From the NCBI GenBank assembly GCA_020152595.1, contig JAIGNY010001753.1, positions 2,539,501 through 2,603,500 on the forward strand: DNA of 64,000 nt. Reading direction: 5' to 3'. Shown piece by piece: positions 14,101 through 23,968 of this stretch. The notes beneath the pieces were generated by a model. The model had not been told where the DNA came from. It saw only the letters and a list, made by a program, of their open reading frames with translations, and made no database searches. A program made the translations under genes and the position numbers. The first letter of the stretch is position 1, and every line of letters begins with the position of its first letter. The stretch comes from Chiridota heheva. Its lineage: Eukaryota; Echinodermata; Holothuroidea; Apodida; Chiridotidae.

Positions 14101-17100
14101 AATTATTTTTACGAAGAAGGACTTGTTTAACTAACCTACTTAGCAATATAAATAATGATATATTAAAACGGTGATTACATTTAATAAATCATTGATATAC
14201 ATGCGTGTGTTTTTTAAGGAAATCTGATTAATAGGAATTCGGTGGTAAGGTTTTGAACGATTCATATTTTAAAAGCCGTTTCCAACATTATTATATGTTC
14301 TATCTTCAGAGGGGAAAAAGAAAGCTTTTCAAATCCTGACCGGAGTCCTCTTCAGCTGTTAAACTTTTCTTCAACTTATTTCTTCTCTTGCTATGACTTA
14401 ATTGGTAGGTTATAGCTATAGAAGACTCTTCAAGAATGCTCAGAATAAAGAAGCATTATTGAATTTGAATGATGTCGACAATCCAATGAATATCTTTCAT
14501 ACACAATGAAAGGCATGTTAACATGAACTGTAAACATACATTGCTGTTAGAACTAGTCCAAAAGTGTAGTGATTTATAGACCATTTTATTAGCAAAACAA
14601 TGTCATGCTTTCAGATTGTATTTTCCTTAAACTTTCAAAAGTGTATGGAAACGCAACTGATTGTGAAGGTCTTTTGTGGTTTCGTACAATTCTAAGCCAC
14701 CTTTGAATATTTCTAGAAATTACATGTCAATTTTAATACTTTTTCAGTGTTTAAGATCTATTTCGTTAAGTGACATTTGTGACGATCGTGTGAGTTATGT
14801 GGTTAAAGGTATATGGACGTGAAGCAGCAACTTAAGCTAAAGTGCTTTAAACTCCATGAAAAATCATGAAAATAATAAACTGTTTCATCCAAATGGTTAA
14901 AAATTGACCATTTTAGAGCATTTGGAATTTTCAGCCCAAAATATACAAATTTTTGTTTCTTGTAAAGTTCCTCATGTGATGTATGACACGGCGGAAGTTC
15001 CTATTTCCTTGTGTAAACCCTGTTTTTTTTTTTTAAATAGCTAGTCACACATTTGTGAAAGATGGAAAGGAATTTTAACCAAACGTTTCTAAGTGTTGAC
15101 CATGGCATTAGCCAAAATCTAGCAGGAATAGACTTTGTCATTATTTTCAGGAACTAAAATTTAGAAAGGAAATATAAACAATTACATAAAGCTTTTCAAC
15201 TACCCGCCTGGTCACACATCACAAATTTAACATAAATTATGTATTAAGTGCAGATCGCTAAAACTTTAATCAGTCATAATTCAAAAACTATACGTGCTAA
15301 AAAGATTTAAAGACAGTCCATAAACCTTTAAAGCATCAATGTAGTTTCTTTACAGTCGGCCTGTTCGATCTTTAAATCTTTTAATTGGTTCTTTTATTGT
15401 TTTAAATGGACAGTTATGCTACACGTTCAATGACTACAACATTTCTGGAAATGGATCGGAGCTACGGCTCGTAACGGAACCTGGAATAAGCTCGGGTTGC
15501 GTTTGAGACTTAACACCCAGCAGAACGAATACTCATACGGCCAATACGCAGGAGCTGGATTTAAGGTAACCTTTTCGGTCGTAGCTATGAAGCCACTACA
15601 AGTCTAGTATTGCTGAGTCCATGCTGAAAATTCGCCATTTTTGGTACGCTAACTTGCAAAGTTGACAATAATTACAAACATTTGTAAACCGAACTAATGA
15701 TTTTGATATATTTAGGAAAAATTGAAAATTAATAATACATGATTAATTTGTTTAAATTAGGAATCACAAAGAAGTAAAAACTTGACCAATATAACGGGAT
15801 TATGTTTGAAGTCCTAATTGCAATATGTGTTGGGCACTACCATTATAGAAAAAAGATGAAAAATGTGTGCAGTTAGGTTCCTCTTGTTTGCATTGTTATA
15901 TGATACGACGAATATCAAACTCCTGGTTTAACATTTACTTGAATGCGTCAAAACATAATATTACTTATTTTCCTTGTGATTGCGTAGCCCCGCGTAGAGC
16001 TGTTAAAAGTGGAGGACTGGGAAAGAAGTTGATTAGGTCTAAAGTAATTAAACACAATCTGGAGTTTAATTGTAATCACTTTTCAAGTGCCGAAATACTA
16101 TTCATTTGACTGAACCAAACTCATATCATTGTGAAATCGCAATGGAATTAAAATGAATATATTTGAGTCTTTATTTGATCCTTGTTAATAGGGCGTTGTT
16201 ATTTTAAAGTCTATGGCCACGATCAGCCCTTTTGCAAGGCTTGCGGCTGTACCTTCTTATTTTTACCTTTTATGAATTTACTTAAACAGTATCATCTTTT
16301 TTCATATTTGACATTGTTGGCTGAACATTTATATTATTCTATCTTTACTGTCCAAATACAATTCAACATTTAAATGCAATCCACAATCGTTCAATGACTT
16401 TACCATTTGGAAAATATTTTACTTTATAAAAATGTCATCAGCAATGTTGGACATTTGAAAGGAAAATAATTTTGTTAATGATTAGCATAAACCTGCTACA
16501 AACAACATTTAAAATTGTTATAACACGTTAGTTTTTAGTAAAATTGACGGATGCACGCGGAAGACGCATCTTTGTTTGTCCATTTGAATCGTCTCCACTT
16601 TTCGTTGCAGACGCTTGTCCATCCACAAGGACAATTTCCTCTCGTCAAGCAATTTGGCTTTGCTGTTTCCCCAGGATTTGAGTCCATCGTCGTTATAGGT
16701 CAAGTTACGGTACATATCAAGCTATTTGTGTATTATTTGTTTTCTTTTATCAGGGGAACACTGTAAATCTGGCAATCTCCCCAATTTTGGAGCGTCATTG
16801 TTTTCTAGAGGTTTGTAAGGTAAATTGCTTAGTAATTTTGAACACCAGAGACTTAAAACGACATTATCATACAAGTCTAAGTCTCGAACCAAACCTCTTG
16901 AGCAAACTCTCTTTGAGAAAGCAACTTTTATAATTCATAAAAAAAAGTCCTGAATATTGAACGCTATGAATTAGAATGCTACAGTTCTCATTTGTCGACC
17001 CATTGAAACAAATACTGACATCACTAGTTTTATCGATTTGCCAATAAAAGTGTCAAACAGTTGTTTCTTTGAAGTCACATGGTCGAAAAAAGACCAATCT

Positions 17101-20100
17101 TTTCAAGATATGTATTGAGGTATAAAAACCTAATATCAAAAATAAGAAGAAGAATTTATGCAAAATTGTAATTACTATAAACGTACATTGGGCGAAGAGC
17201 GATCCCAGAGCGTCGATATTCGAGAACGGATCCAAAAGCAGGAAAGCAATCATTAGTTTGTCAATTTCTTTGTGCCAAATGTTCATAAGCATGGCTACAA
17301 CACAAGTAAGTAAAACAGTTTTAATTCTGACAATGCGTTTTCTTTATGTGATAGGACATACCATTGCTATGGTAATAAATTCAGAGAACCATATAAAAGT
17401 GGCCTTTCGATGAATCGTTTGTTATTCAGGAAACAGTTGCCTGATATTTTTATACCATAATGAGTTTATAAGAAACGGCTTATATGTATATTTGTTAGCT
17501 AACTGAATAAGGAGTTGTAAATCTTATAAAATCCACTCATTTGTAACTTTTCTCTTTCAGGCTTCATCATTACCAAGTCCTTACGCATCAAAATGCAAAA
17601 ACGTTGAATTGAAATACTCAAAGTCATTCACAAACGCCTTGTGTCTGTTCGAGTGCATGGTTGACTACGTGGTGAAAATATGTGAATGTAGAGATTACAG
17701 ATTTCCTGGTTTGTAAATAATTAATCGTGTCGTCTCTTTCTTGTCTCTTATATCATAATAAACAAAATGAGTAAAGTTTTATTAAAGTTAATGAAGTGAC
17801 GTCACAGCCTTCCTTCCTAATATCAAGTAGGAATGTTATTGGAGTGACAAGACAAATTTTGTTTAGAATTGTATATTTGTGGGAAGCTTGAAGAGAGTTT
17901 TATTTTTTTCCGGAAGTTTGCATGCGTATCTCCGAGAAGGGGGAGATACATTTATGATATTTCCTGATCATGTCAAGTTTCCGTTATGTACAATCTGTGG
18001 AATTTTTAAAGCAACAGTATAAGTTCATAATAAAAGTTAATACAATAAAGTGAAACAAATAACAATGTAATACAAAGACTGCTCTTCTAAAAGAGAGACT
18101 GCCATGGAAAAAAAATCGCTGAAAAGTTGCCTATGGGATTTTATTACCCTCAAATTCAAATATTCAACTTAAAAATCACGAAAAATGATCGTTTACAGAG
18201 AGAAAAATGTGTTTGAAATTGCCGGCTTTCATCGACGCCAAAAAAACAAAACAATCCGTAGTGACGTCACCGCTTGATGATGACGTAGAGTTAGGCACCC
18301 ATTTGTTTGTTTACAATCTGCCAGTGCTGCGTTTCCGCATTATAGCGTGTGTACAAATGGCTAGTAACAGTGATAGCTCCGAAGAAAATTCTGAACTTGA
18401 ATTATTTTATTTAAGCTCAGAATTTGAAGAAAACCCAAAGCGAAAGCAGTGAAAGTCGTAGTGAAGGAAGTGAATCTATTAAAGAAATTCCATCTCTTCT
18501 GTGGTTGCCACAAGCACATCTCCCCTGGATTCTGCCATTTGTTTTTCATACGCTTCTGTAATTTCTTCCACCATCTAAGTTCAAAGAAAGAATCTTTTTT
18601 TTGTTTTAATATAACCTCAGATATCAGCATCTGACCGAGTATATAAAAAAATACAGCATAGGCCGTTGAACTCATATCGCAAGTAGTGCATATTGAGTGG
18701 GGTGCTCTTCACACCTGTTACTGCCATAAGATATGAGTAACAAAAAAATATGGCCATTGGCTGTACCACTTGCAACCGTGTGCCAACATCGACCAAGTTG
18801 CAATCAACCGTAAACATGTACTGATGGAACAGGCGTTGTAACTTGTCCCCTTCTGGCTATGACAGTGCCAATGACTTTAAGCTGCAGACAAGTACAATTC
18901 TTCTTCTTTTTGGGGAGAGAAGGGGGAGGAGGGGGTGGGAGGGGTAGTTATTGATCACATCCTATGGGCTTGACTTTATTGTTGGGAGCTTTTACAGTCG
19001 CGCACATAGTTGTTGAAGTAGTGCTTATTAGACCTGGAAAATAAGAGGCTTAATATTGAGGTAGATTTCGGACGAAATTTTAACCAGTTGCAAACAAAAC
19101 ATATCACCAGAAAATTTGATACCTTTGAGTTACGACATAGAACCATAAGTTAATTTTAGCATAATTCAAGGTGTTAACTTAATTAGAATCATGAAAAAAG
19201 TTGCCGAAACGCCGCTCTCAAATCGGTGCGGCAAACGGTGACCCAACGGCGACTTAAAAGTCTGTACTGCATGTGTACATTGCAGTTGACTAGTGTAAGG
19301 CCGGTAACACTAACGAGAGGCTTGAAATTACATTTAGCAACGGGGTAGACTAGGGATTTGCGAGAAGATTAGAACACAAATGGAGGAGGGGGGGGGGGGG
19401 TTAATACATATACATCCATGGACTTTAGGATTTCTTCCTTGTTGTATCAACTTATATGTAGTTAAGATTTAATCAAATTGGACCAACAAATATTATGAAA
19501 TATGACATGAAATGGAAGGTCTAGGGTTCAAGTAGGGGGCCTATATTCTTAAAAAAAATTACCAGCTTAACGTTAGGTAACCTACAAAACTAACCTTTTT
19601 CCTTGCACGATACTCCAAAGAAAACCTTGCCTTCTTTGCTGGCCTTGTTGAGCTGACAGTACTACTTGTACTAGGCCTAGTTGTACTTGTAGTTGCCGTA
19701 GGCCTAACGTTACTGCAACTTGAAACGGTAGCACTATCACTAGTAGTAGTAGTAATAGTAGTGGTTGGACCAGGCCCAAGGCTGGTATTCTCATCCGGCC
19801 TAGTGTTATCAGTAACTAGTGTAGGTTCACCCATCATTTCTGAGGTGGCATCGTCACTTTACCCTTCCTTTATAGTTGGTACCGATCCAGGTAACAAAAA
19901 TGATTTTGTGCTCAGACCAAAAGACATTTTTAAACGCTGGTCTAAGGGGAAACATTCTTCTGCAAAATGGTCTCCGCAAATAACACTCGACTGTGTAACG
20001 TTGTTAGGGCTAAAGTCCTTCCAAGTAGTTTACACAAATCTAATCCACAAACGTCGTTGTTTAGCGTCTTGTGGAAATCTGTGCATCAAAACACATTTTA

Positions 20101-23100
20101 CATTTTTATTGCTGCATCCACCAACGACACAACGAAACGGCATTTTCTTGATTTTTCTTCGAAAAGCTAGCGTATCACTATCACAGTATCAACAGTATCG
20201 TACAATCAGAATCACTGTGTCAGTACAGTTTACACACTAACTCAATACAATCAGCTAGTAATAATATTTGGCCACAGTCTATTCACGTAGTTGCAAATGG
20301 GTGCCTAACCCTACGTCATCATCAAGCGGTGACGTCAATACGGATATTTTTTTTGGGGTCGATGAAAACCGGCAAATCAAACACATTTTTTCCTCTGTAA
20401 ACGATCATTTTTCGTGATTTTTAAGTTGGATATTTGAATTTGAGGGTAATAAAAACCCATAGGCAACTTTTCAGCGATTTTTTTTCCATGGCAGGCCCTC
20501 TTTAATGTTAGATCAACAGCTGTAGCTTTAATAAAGTCCTATCCAGCACGGAAAAAACTAAATCCAAACCTACAAAAGTTATACTCACCAAAGTAAGGTA
20601 AATGATAGTCAACCTGGTATTCTTTAATGAAAAGATAGTATATAAAGAATGGGATTGATTCGTATTATATACCCTTGTAGATCAAACTTCTATGCCAAAC
20701 CTTTTCAAGTAAATTTGTGACAGTACCATGCTCTGTATACAAAATGCTAGTGAGTTTTTATCGTTTTATCGATATATTCTCGATTTTTTATTTATTTTGG
20801 ACATTTTGTCATTTAACAAGAACAGTATTGTATTGATATTAATGCAAATATTTCGTATCTATTATTTGTTTGATGCTAAGCTAAGCTAAACTCATCCAAG
20901 CCATCAGGCTCATAGATCCGGAGCTAAAGCGGATGGGTTCATGGACTCATCGCAGAGTAACTCCCCAACAGTGCTGGTACTCATTTTACAATTAAATGTA
21001 GAGTAAAGTGTCTCGCTCAAGGACACAATGCAGCGCTCACTACGGGAATCGAACCCGGTACCTTTCGAATACGAGCATGACTCCTTAACCACTGAGCCAC
21101 TGCACCTCTACTTGTTTAATGTAAAAAATAGAAATGTTGAAATAAAATTCTTAAATCAACAGGAAACGAAACCCTTTGTGACCCAAAGCAACTTTTGCAA
21201 TGTGCAATACCCATGACACGTGAGTATCATTACCTTTGTAAACTCATACTGTAAACAATGCTTTCATTATATATTTTCTACAGTGCACACAAAGTTAATT
21301 ATGAAATTATAAAGCATCCAATTACTACATACAACCACCTTTTTAGAATCGTCACCAAATCTTAATTTAAATGGCAGCAATATATACCCTGTCCGTCTTG
21401 TAGCAAAAAAATGGTCTTTGCATCAAATTGCTTCATTGGGAAGGGAATTGTACACTCAATGTCAAGTTGGTAATTAAAGAGTTTGAGTATCATATCATGA
21501 TCAATAGTCATGTACATATCATGGTTGGTATCTATTATTCAAGACCATAGAGTCAATGGAAGGACTTTAATATTTAGTGATACACCGTAATTAGATTCCC
21601 TGATATATATCATTGTTCTGATTTAAATGGTTTTCAAGTTAACAAATGAAAGTCCAGTCTACACTTGGAAGATCAAAGATAGTGTGGCTCCAAACTAGGT
21701 TCATAATTCCTACTAACTTACAATAAATAGCCAAATTGACATTGCTTGTGAAGAGACATCAAAACTATTGCTAGTTGTCTTACAATAACATAGGGCCACT
21801 TAACAGCCTAATAATTGTATACTTACCGGTATCTCAAACAGCATTATGCATCAATCTTATAGCGAAGAAGGTGATTAGTAAATAGTCAAAATATAGATCG
21901 AAGTACAGTGTCTCAAGTAATATCTTTGAAAATAAGTCAATTGAGCATGCGCATCACGCTCGATATGGGTAATCTTCCAATCACCAATAAAGTAATAGTA
22001 AGCAAACAACGACCGCATACAAAATACATCATTGATTTGCCTTCACGTGTTGGAAACTCGAGTATCAAAAATGACCATGTGAAAATGTCTTATTGTTTTA
22101 CGTTTGATTTTGTTTTTGTTACTTAAGTTGTCTAATTTCCTCCGCACTGTCAATAAACGTAGATTGTACAAAGTGAGAATGAAGTAAATTCTTACTTTTA
22201 GATCTAAGAGCCCCCATCTCATATGCGTCACATAAACATACTGTGCTTATTATATTCAACACGCTAAGCTTCTGTTCACCATTTACACCATTGGTTGAAA
22301 TATAGAAAAAACCGTACAAATATCATCATATATGAATTTAATTTCTGGGTTTATTCTGGGTGTAGACAGTTTAAGTTTTGTAATGAAAAATAAATTAAAA
22401 GAATAAGACGGATGGTATACATATCTTATGTTACGTTTTTAATGTAGGGAAGTTTGCGACTTTTCACAAACACAATTGCAACTGTTCGATTCCTTGTAAC
22501 ATAACAAGTTACAAAACGAAAGTATCTTCAGGAGTGTTTCCATCCGTGTTTTTGGCAGAAAAGATTGCAGCCGTGGATAATAAAACCTTGGAGAGTGTCA
22601 GGTAAGTACCGAGTCCATCAGTGTCGATAAAATGTAGTGAAGTTGATATACTAATCTATTAATTGTATATACGAGAATACAATTCCCGTTTGGCAATCTT
22701 ATTAATGCAATCTGACAGACTCAAGCCCCTAAAGGTTGGATACTACTTCGAACTATTTTCGTGAGAGGCAGGACTCTTGTTACTACTGCCAATATATAAA
22801 CTTGCTTTGTTTTCAGATCTCCAAATTTTAGTAGGATTCAAAATAAAGTATTTAGAATTAACGTTGTTTGAGGAGCGCCGATTTCTTCAGAAGCTAGGCT
22901 TTGATATGGTTGCATTTAATTATTATATGTTGGTTCTTAAACTGACCCTTATCATAATCTTTATCCTTAGACAAAATTACCTTGAAGTTTACATCTACTT
23001 CGAGGAGATAATGGTTGAGAAAATCCAGAGTCTTGCATCATATGATATTTTAAGCGTTCAAGGTAAGATCCGACTTTCTTGCAGTACTTCCACTTTCAAT

Positions 23101-23930
23101 TTTATGGGAATATATTTCAAGAAATTATGTGACACTGTAAATTGAATGAAACTGAATTATATGGCATGGTTTTGTGTTTCGGGTACAAAAAATGATAAAT
23201 AAAGTTAACAATTCCTAATTCCTCTTAGTATAAGTTAAGTAACATTTATTTTTTCGTTTTATTACAGAGAATTAGCTTAAAAATGGGGGTGATAGTTATT
23301 TTGGAAAATCGCCTTCTGATTTCAGGGTGCAAATCAAGAAAAAATTCTTAAATTTGTGCAATCTCCCCTTATTAGAGCCTTGAAATCTTTCTAATTCCAA
23401 AGACCGATACACGCACCGTAAACGTTATCTTAATGGAAGTTCGTATTCTATGATGTGGTCACTTCGTAAGTTTACTATTAATTTCAGGTTTTATGCCATG
23501 CCCTTATCTAGACTTTTTTGGAAACACGGTTTTCAAACGGTAATATCCTAATAAAAATCCACCACCTTTCTCTGATTTCTTGCAAATGGCATGGGTAAAT
23601 ATAAAATGACATGTTAAAAAAAAAGAGGAAAATGTCCTGATCTAATTTTCAGAATAAAATTGAAACATGCAGATCATTTCATTATGCCTGAGTGTTTGAA
23701 TATGCCTTTTTATTGTATTTGAATGTGGTCATTTTGTAAAAAAGCTCAAACTCCCGAGATACGCTAATCTTCACCGGAATATTCACATAATGCAATTTTT
23801 TTCTTGTGCAGGCGACATTGGTGGTTATATGGGTCTATTTTGTGGTGCCAGTCTGTTGACGTTAGTAGAGTTCTTCGATACGTTCGTTGCTTTGTTCTAC
23901 AACAACGTTTGTAAGAAGAGAAAGAAATGA
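7979..23930 (+). CDS. DEG/ENaC/ASIC-family sodium channel, gene 1 (nine coding exons)
   Basis: Encodes a subunit of a trimeric amiloride-sensitive Na+ channel in the plasma membrane: two membrane helices with a large cysteine-rich extracellular loop. Coding exons: 7979-8154, 13266-13467, 13800-14003, 15414-15565, 16611-16709, 17561-17708, 22448-22601, 22971-23062, 23812-23930, all with GT/AG borders and compatible phases. Seen: the N-terminal HG gating motif (SSLHGMNYV), TM1, FPAVTLCNYNQYR, GHKIEDMLIGC, CYTFN, FPLVKQFGFAVSPGFE, CxxEC...CECR, CNCSIPC, and DIGGYMGLFCGAS at TM2. About 448 residues, shorter than typical ASICs (about 510-550), mainly in the thumb/knuckle between exons 6 and 7. Exon 4 has an apparent 1-base deletion, so the open frame breaks there. 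The ligand (FMRFamide, proton or other) cannot be told from the sequence. Confidence 0.93.
8155..13265 (+). other. Intron 1 of DEG/ENaC gene 1
   Basis: 5.1 kb between GTACGT and TTTTTCAG. Nothing coding was recognised. It contains diverged T-rich repeats at about 9160-9460 (CCGACTTTTTCC-like units) and several C-rich tracts (about 10140, 10430). Confidence 0.7.
13266..13467 (+). CDS. DEG/ENaC gene 1, exon 2 (TM1 and post-TM1 signature)
   Basis: Completes an Arg codon with exon 1, then encodes a hydrophobic helix of about 20 residues (WLIVMLCFMSWLAYVVF) followed by FPAVTLCNYNQYRKS, the hallmark just after TM1 in this family. It ends in phase 0 at GTG|GTAAGT. Confidence 0.95.
13800..14003 (+). 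CDS. DEG/ENaC gene 1, exon 3 (extracellular finger region)
   Basis: 68 codons, phase 0 at both ends. GHKIEDMLIGCTWRTGDQC matches the family's GHxLxDMLxxCxxxG...C segment, and DFKTVITDFG leads into the CYTFN segment of exon 4. Two N-glycosylation sequons, NYT and NLT, fit an extracellular location. Confidence 0.93.
14803..15331. mobile_element. TTAA-flanked inverted-repeat element (MITE copy 2) in intron 3
   Basis: Starts TTAAAGGTATATGGACG and ends with the inverted CAGTCCATAAACCTTTAA, a 529-bp unit with ends like the element at 6607-7212. It lies 82 bases before exon 4 of DEG/ENaC gene 1. Non-coding. Confidence 0.7.
15414..15565 (+). CDS. DEG/ENaC gene 1, exon 4 with apparent 1-base deletion
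   Basis: The first part reads CYTFNDYNISGNGSELRLV and the last part GLRLRLNTQQNEY...AGAGFK. Both are strong family matches but in different frames. In the first frame a TGA occurs at 15504-15506. The second frame begins about 15494, so one base is missing near GCTCGGGTTGCG. Both flanking exons are phase 0, and the exon is 152 nt where 153 would fit. A sequencing error, an allelic loss-of-function change or a pseudogene would all explain this. Confidence 0.9.
15566..16610 (+). other. Intron 4 of DEG/ENaC gene 1
   Basis: 1.0 kb between AAG|GTAACC and CGTTGCAG. Short open frames only; nothing recognised. Confidence 0.6.
16611..16709 (+). CDS. DEG/ENaC gene 1, exon 5 (beta-ball/palm segment)
   Basis: 33 codons, phase 0. 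TLVHPQGQFPLVKQFGF then SPGFE matches the family's IHPxGxxPxVxxxGxxxxPGF segment, ending GQVT before the donor GTACAT. The donor is weaker than its neighbours, but the join to exon 6 (ASSLPSPY) is what the family shows. Confidence 0.88.
17561..17708 (+). CDS. DEG/ENaC gene 1, exon 6 (thumb cysteine region)
   Basis: Encodes LPSPYASKC, then CLFECMVDYVVKICECRDY and RFPG: the conserved C-x3-C...C-x-C-R...PG block of the thumb domain. It ends in phase 1 with donor G|GTTTGT, a non-consensus but valid GT. The acceptor TTTCTCTTTCAG is strong. Confidence 0.92.
18088..18305. repeat. Left terminal inverted repeat of the THAP transposon
   Basis: Pairs with 20294-20505. A reading frame on + runs through it into the acidic ORF, but nothing suggests it is translated. 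Confidence 0.8.
18357..18452 (+). pseudogene. Acidic Ser/Glu-rich ORF inside the THAP transposon
   Basis: Starts MASNSDSSEENSELELF just inside the left terminal repeat and stops after about 31 residues. An adjacent frame continues the same composition (SESSESRSEGSESIKEIP), suggesting a frameshifted longer protein. Such acidic serine-rich N termini are common in transposon-borne P2RX7_C-like proteins, but no zinc-binding part is seen here, so the function is unknown. Confidence 0.4.
18453..19558. other. Interior of THAP transposon, unassigned
   Basis: Open frames on the - strand (18361-18675, 18617-18817) have no motif I can name. A transposase catalytic core would be expected here in an autonomous element but is not recognisable. 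G-runs lie near 18920 and 19388. Confidence 0.4.
19559..20143 (-). pseudogene. THAP-domain protein ORF, interrupted by stops
   Basis: From ATG at 20143 the - strand reads MPFRCVVGGCSNK, then HRFPQD, WIRFV, a TAA stop at 20032-20030, then DFSPN...SSVICGDHF...SFLLPGSVPTI. This is the C2CH pattern of the THAP DNA-binding zinc finger (Cys5, Cys10, then Cys and His in CGDHF), ending with the conserved P near a PTI motif. A second stop follows shortly. The frame continues as a Thr/Ser-rich linker with a basic end (PAKKARFSLEY). At least two in-frame stops make this a broken copy. The + strand frame over the same bases is a shadow. Confidence 0.82.
20294..20505. repeat. Right terminal inverted repeat of the THAP transposon
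   Basis: Reverse complement of 18088-18305; ends CCATGGCAGGCCCTC followed by TTTAATG. Confidence 0.8.
20873..21115 (-). mobile_element. tRNA-derived SINE
   Basis: On the - strand the head reads GTGCAGTGGCTCAGTGGTTA (box A) and GGTTCGATTCCC (box B), the internal RNA polymerase III promoter of a tRNA. A body follows, containing TGTCCTTGAGCGAGACACTT and GAGTACCAGCACTG, and the tail is a short AGCTTA repeat. The head does not fold as a clean functional tRNA and is followed directly by SINE body, so it is not annotated as a tRNA gene. Similar CCTTG(G/A)G(C)AAGACACTT modules occur in SINEs of many marine invertebrates. It lies in intron 6 of gene 1. Confidence 0.82.
21116..22447. other. Distal part of intron 6, nothing recognised
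   Basis: AT-rich; short frames on both strands without domains. Confidence 0.5.
22448..22601 (+). CDS. DEG/ENaC gene 1, exon 7 (wrist-proximal cysteines)
   Basis: Completes the Gly codon of exon 6, then reads KFATFHKHNCNCSIPCNIT, with the C-x-C-x3-C block before TM2, then FPSVFLAEKIA. 154 nt, phase 1 in and 2 out, exactly like gene 2 exon 62742-62895. Confidence 0.94.
22971..23062 (+). CDS. DEG/ENaC gene 1, exon 8 (pre-TM2 palm strand)
   Basis: Reads QNYLEVYIYFEEIMVEKIQ then YDILSVQ, the family's VYFExxxxExIxxxxxYxxxxLL segment leading into TM2. 92 nt, the same length as the gene 2 exon at 62337-62428. Confidence 0.94.
23063..23811 (+). other. Intron 8 of DEG/ENaC gene 1
   Basis: 0.75 kb, GTAAGA to TTGTGCAG, nothing recognised. 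Confidence 0.7.
23812..23930 (+). CDS. DEG/ENaC gene 1, exon 9 (TM2, selectivity filter, C terminus)
   Basis: Reads GDIGGYMGLFCGASLLTLVE, the TM2 signature with the Gly-x-Ser selectivity filter. The C-terminal tail is short and basic (KKRKK) before TGA at 23928. The cytosolic tail after TM2 is unusually short for the family. Confidence 0.95.
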
Positions 23931-23955
23931 GGAACACAATACTACATGGAAACCA

Positions 23956-23968
23956 AATAAATAATAAA
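23956..23968 (+). promoter_or_regulatory. Poly(A) signals of DEG/ENaC gene 1
   Basis: Two overlapping-spaced AATAAA hexamers (23956 and 23963), 26-38 bases after the stop codon. If used, the 3' UTR is very short. Confidence 0.5.

Larger units (their letters stand above)
18088..20505. mobile_element. Kolobok-like DNA transposon with ~215-bp TIRs and broken THAP ORF
   Basis: The left repeat (18088-18305) is the reverse complement of the right repeat (20294-20505) at roughly 90% by eye. The shared blocks include TGCCATGGAAAAAAAATCGC, AAAAATCACGAAAAATGATC, GTGACGTCACCGCTTGATG and TTAGGCACCCATTTG. Outer edges read TAAA on the left and TTAA on the right, compatible with a degraded TTAA target duplication. 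Inside lie an acidic Ser-rich ORF (+, left) and a THAP-domain ORF (-, right), facing each other. THAP plus TTAA fits the Kolobok superfamily (established knowledge); I could not recognise the catalytic transposase region, so the assignment is inference. Confidence 0.75.
17709..22447 (+). other. Intron 6 of DEG/ENaC gene 1, with nested elements
   Basis: 4.7 kb intron. It carries the THAP-encoding DNA transposon (18088-20505) and a SINE (20873-21115), both apparently inserted without disturbing the splice sites. No extra exon was found, and the equivalent junction in gene 2 joins the same residues, so none is expected. Confidence 0.75.

Noticed and set aside
15504..15506. Selenocysteine or readthrough at the in-frame TGA of exon 4
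   Set aside because: The frame after TGA does not match the family, whereas the shifted frame does; a 1-base deletion explains it better.
18361..18675. 104-codon - strand frame in the transposon interior
   Set aside because: It partly mirrors the acidic + strand ORF, and no domain was recognised; noted only as unassigned interior.
19761..20240. 159-codon + strand frame
   Set aside because: It is the shadow of the THAP ORF on the - strand, where the C2CH pattern is clear.
20990..21115. tRNA gene on the - strand
   Set aside because: Box A and box B are present, but the head is imperfect and continues directly into a SINE body with a related fragment elsewhere.
17709..22447. A missed exon of DEG/ENaC gene 1 coding for the longer ASIC-type thumb
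   Set aside because: Gene 2 has the same exon boundary and also continues straight to the CNC block, and no phase-compatible exon was seen in the intron.
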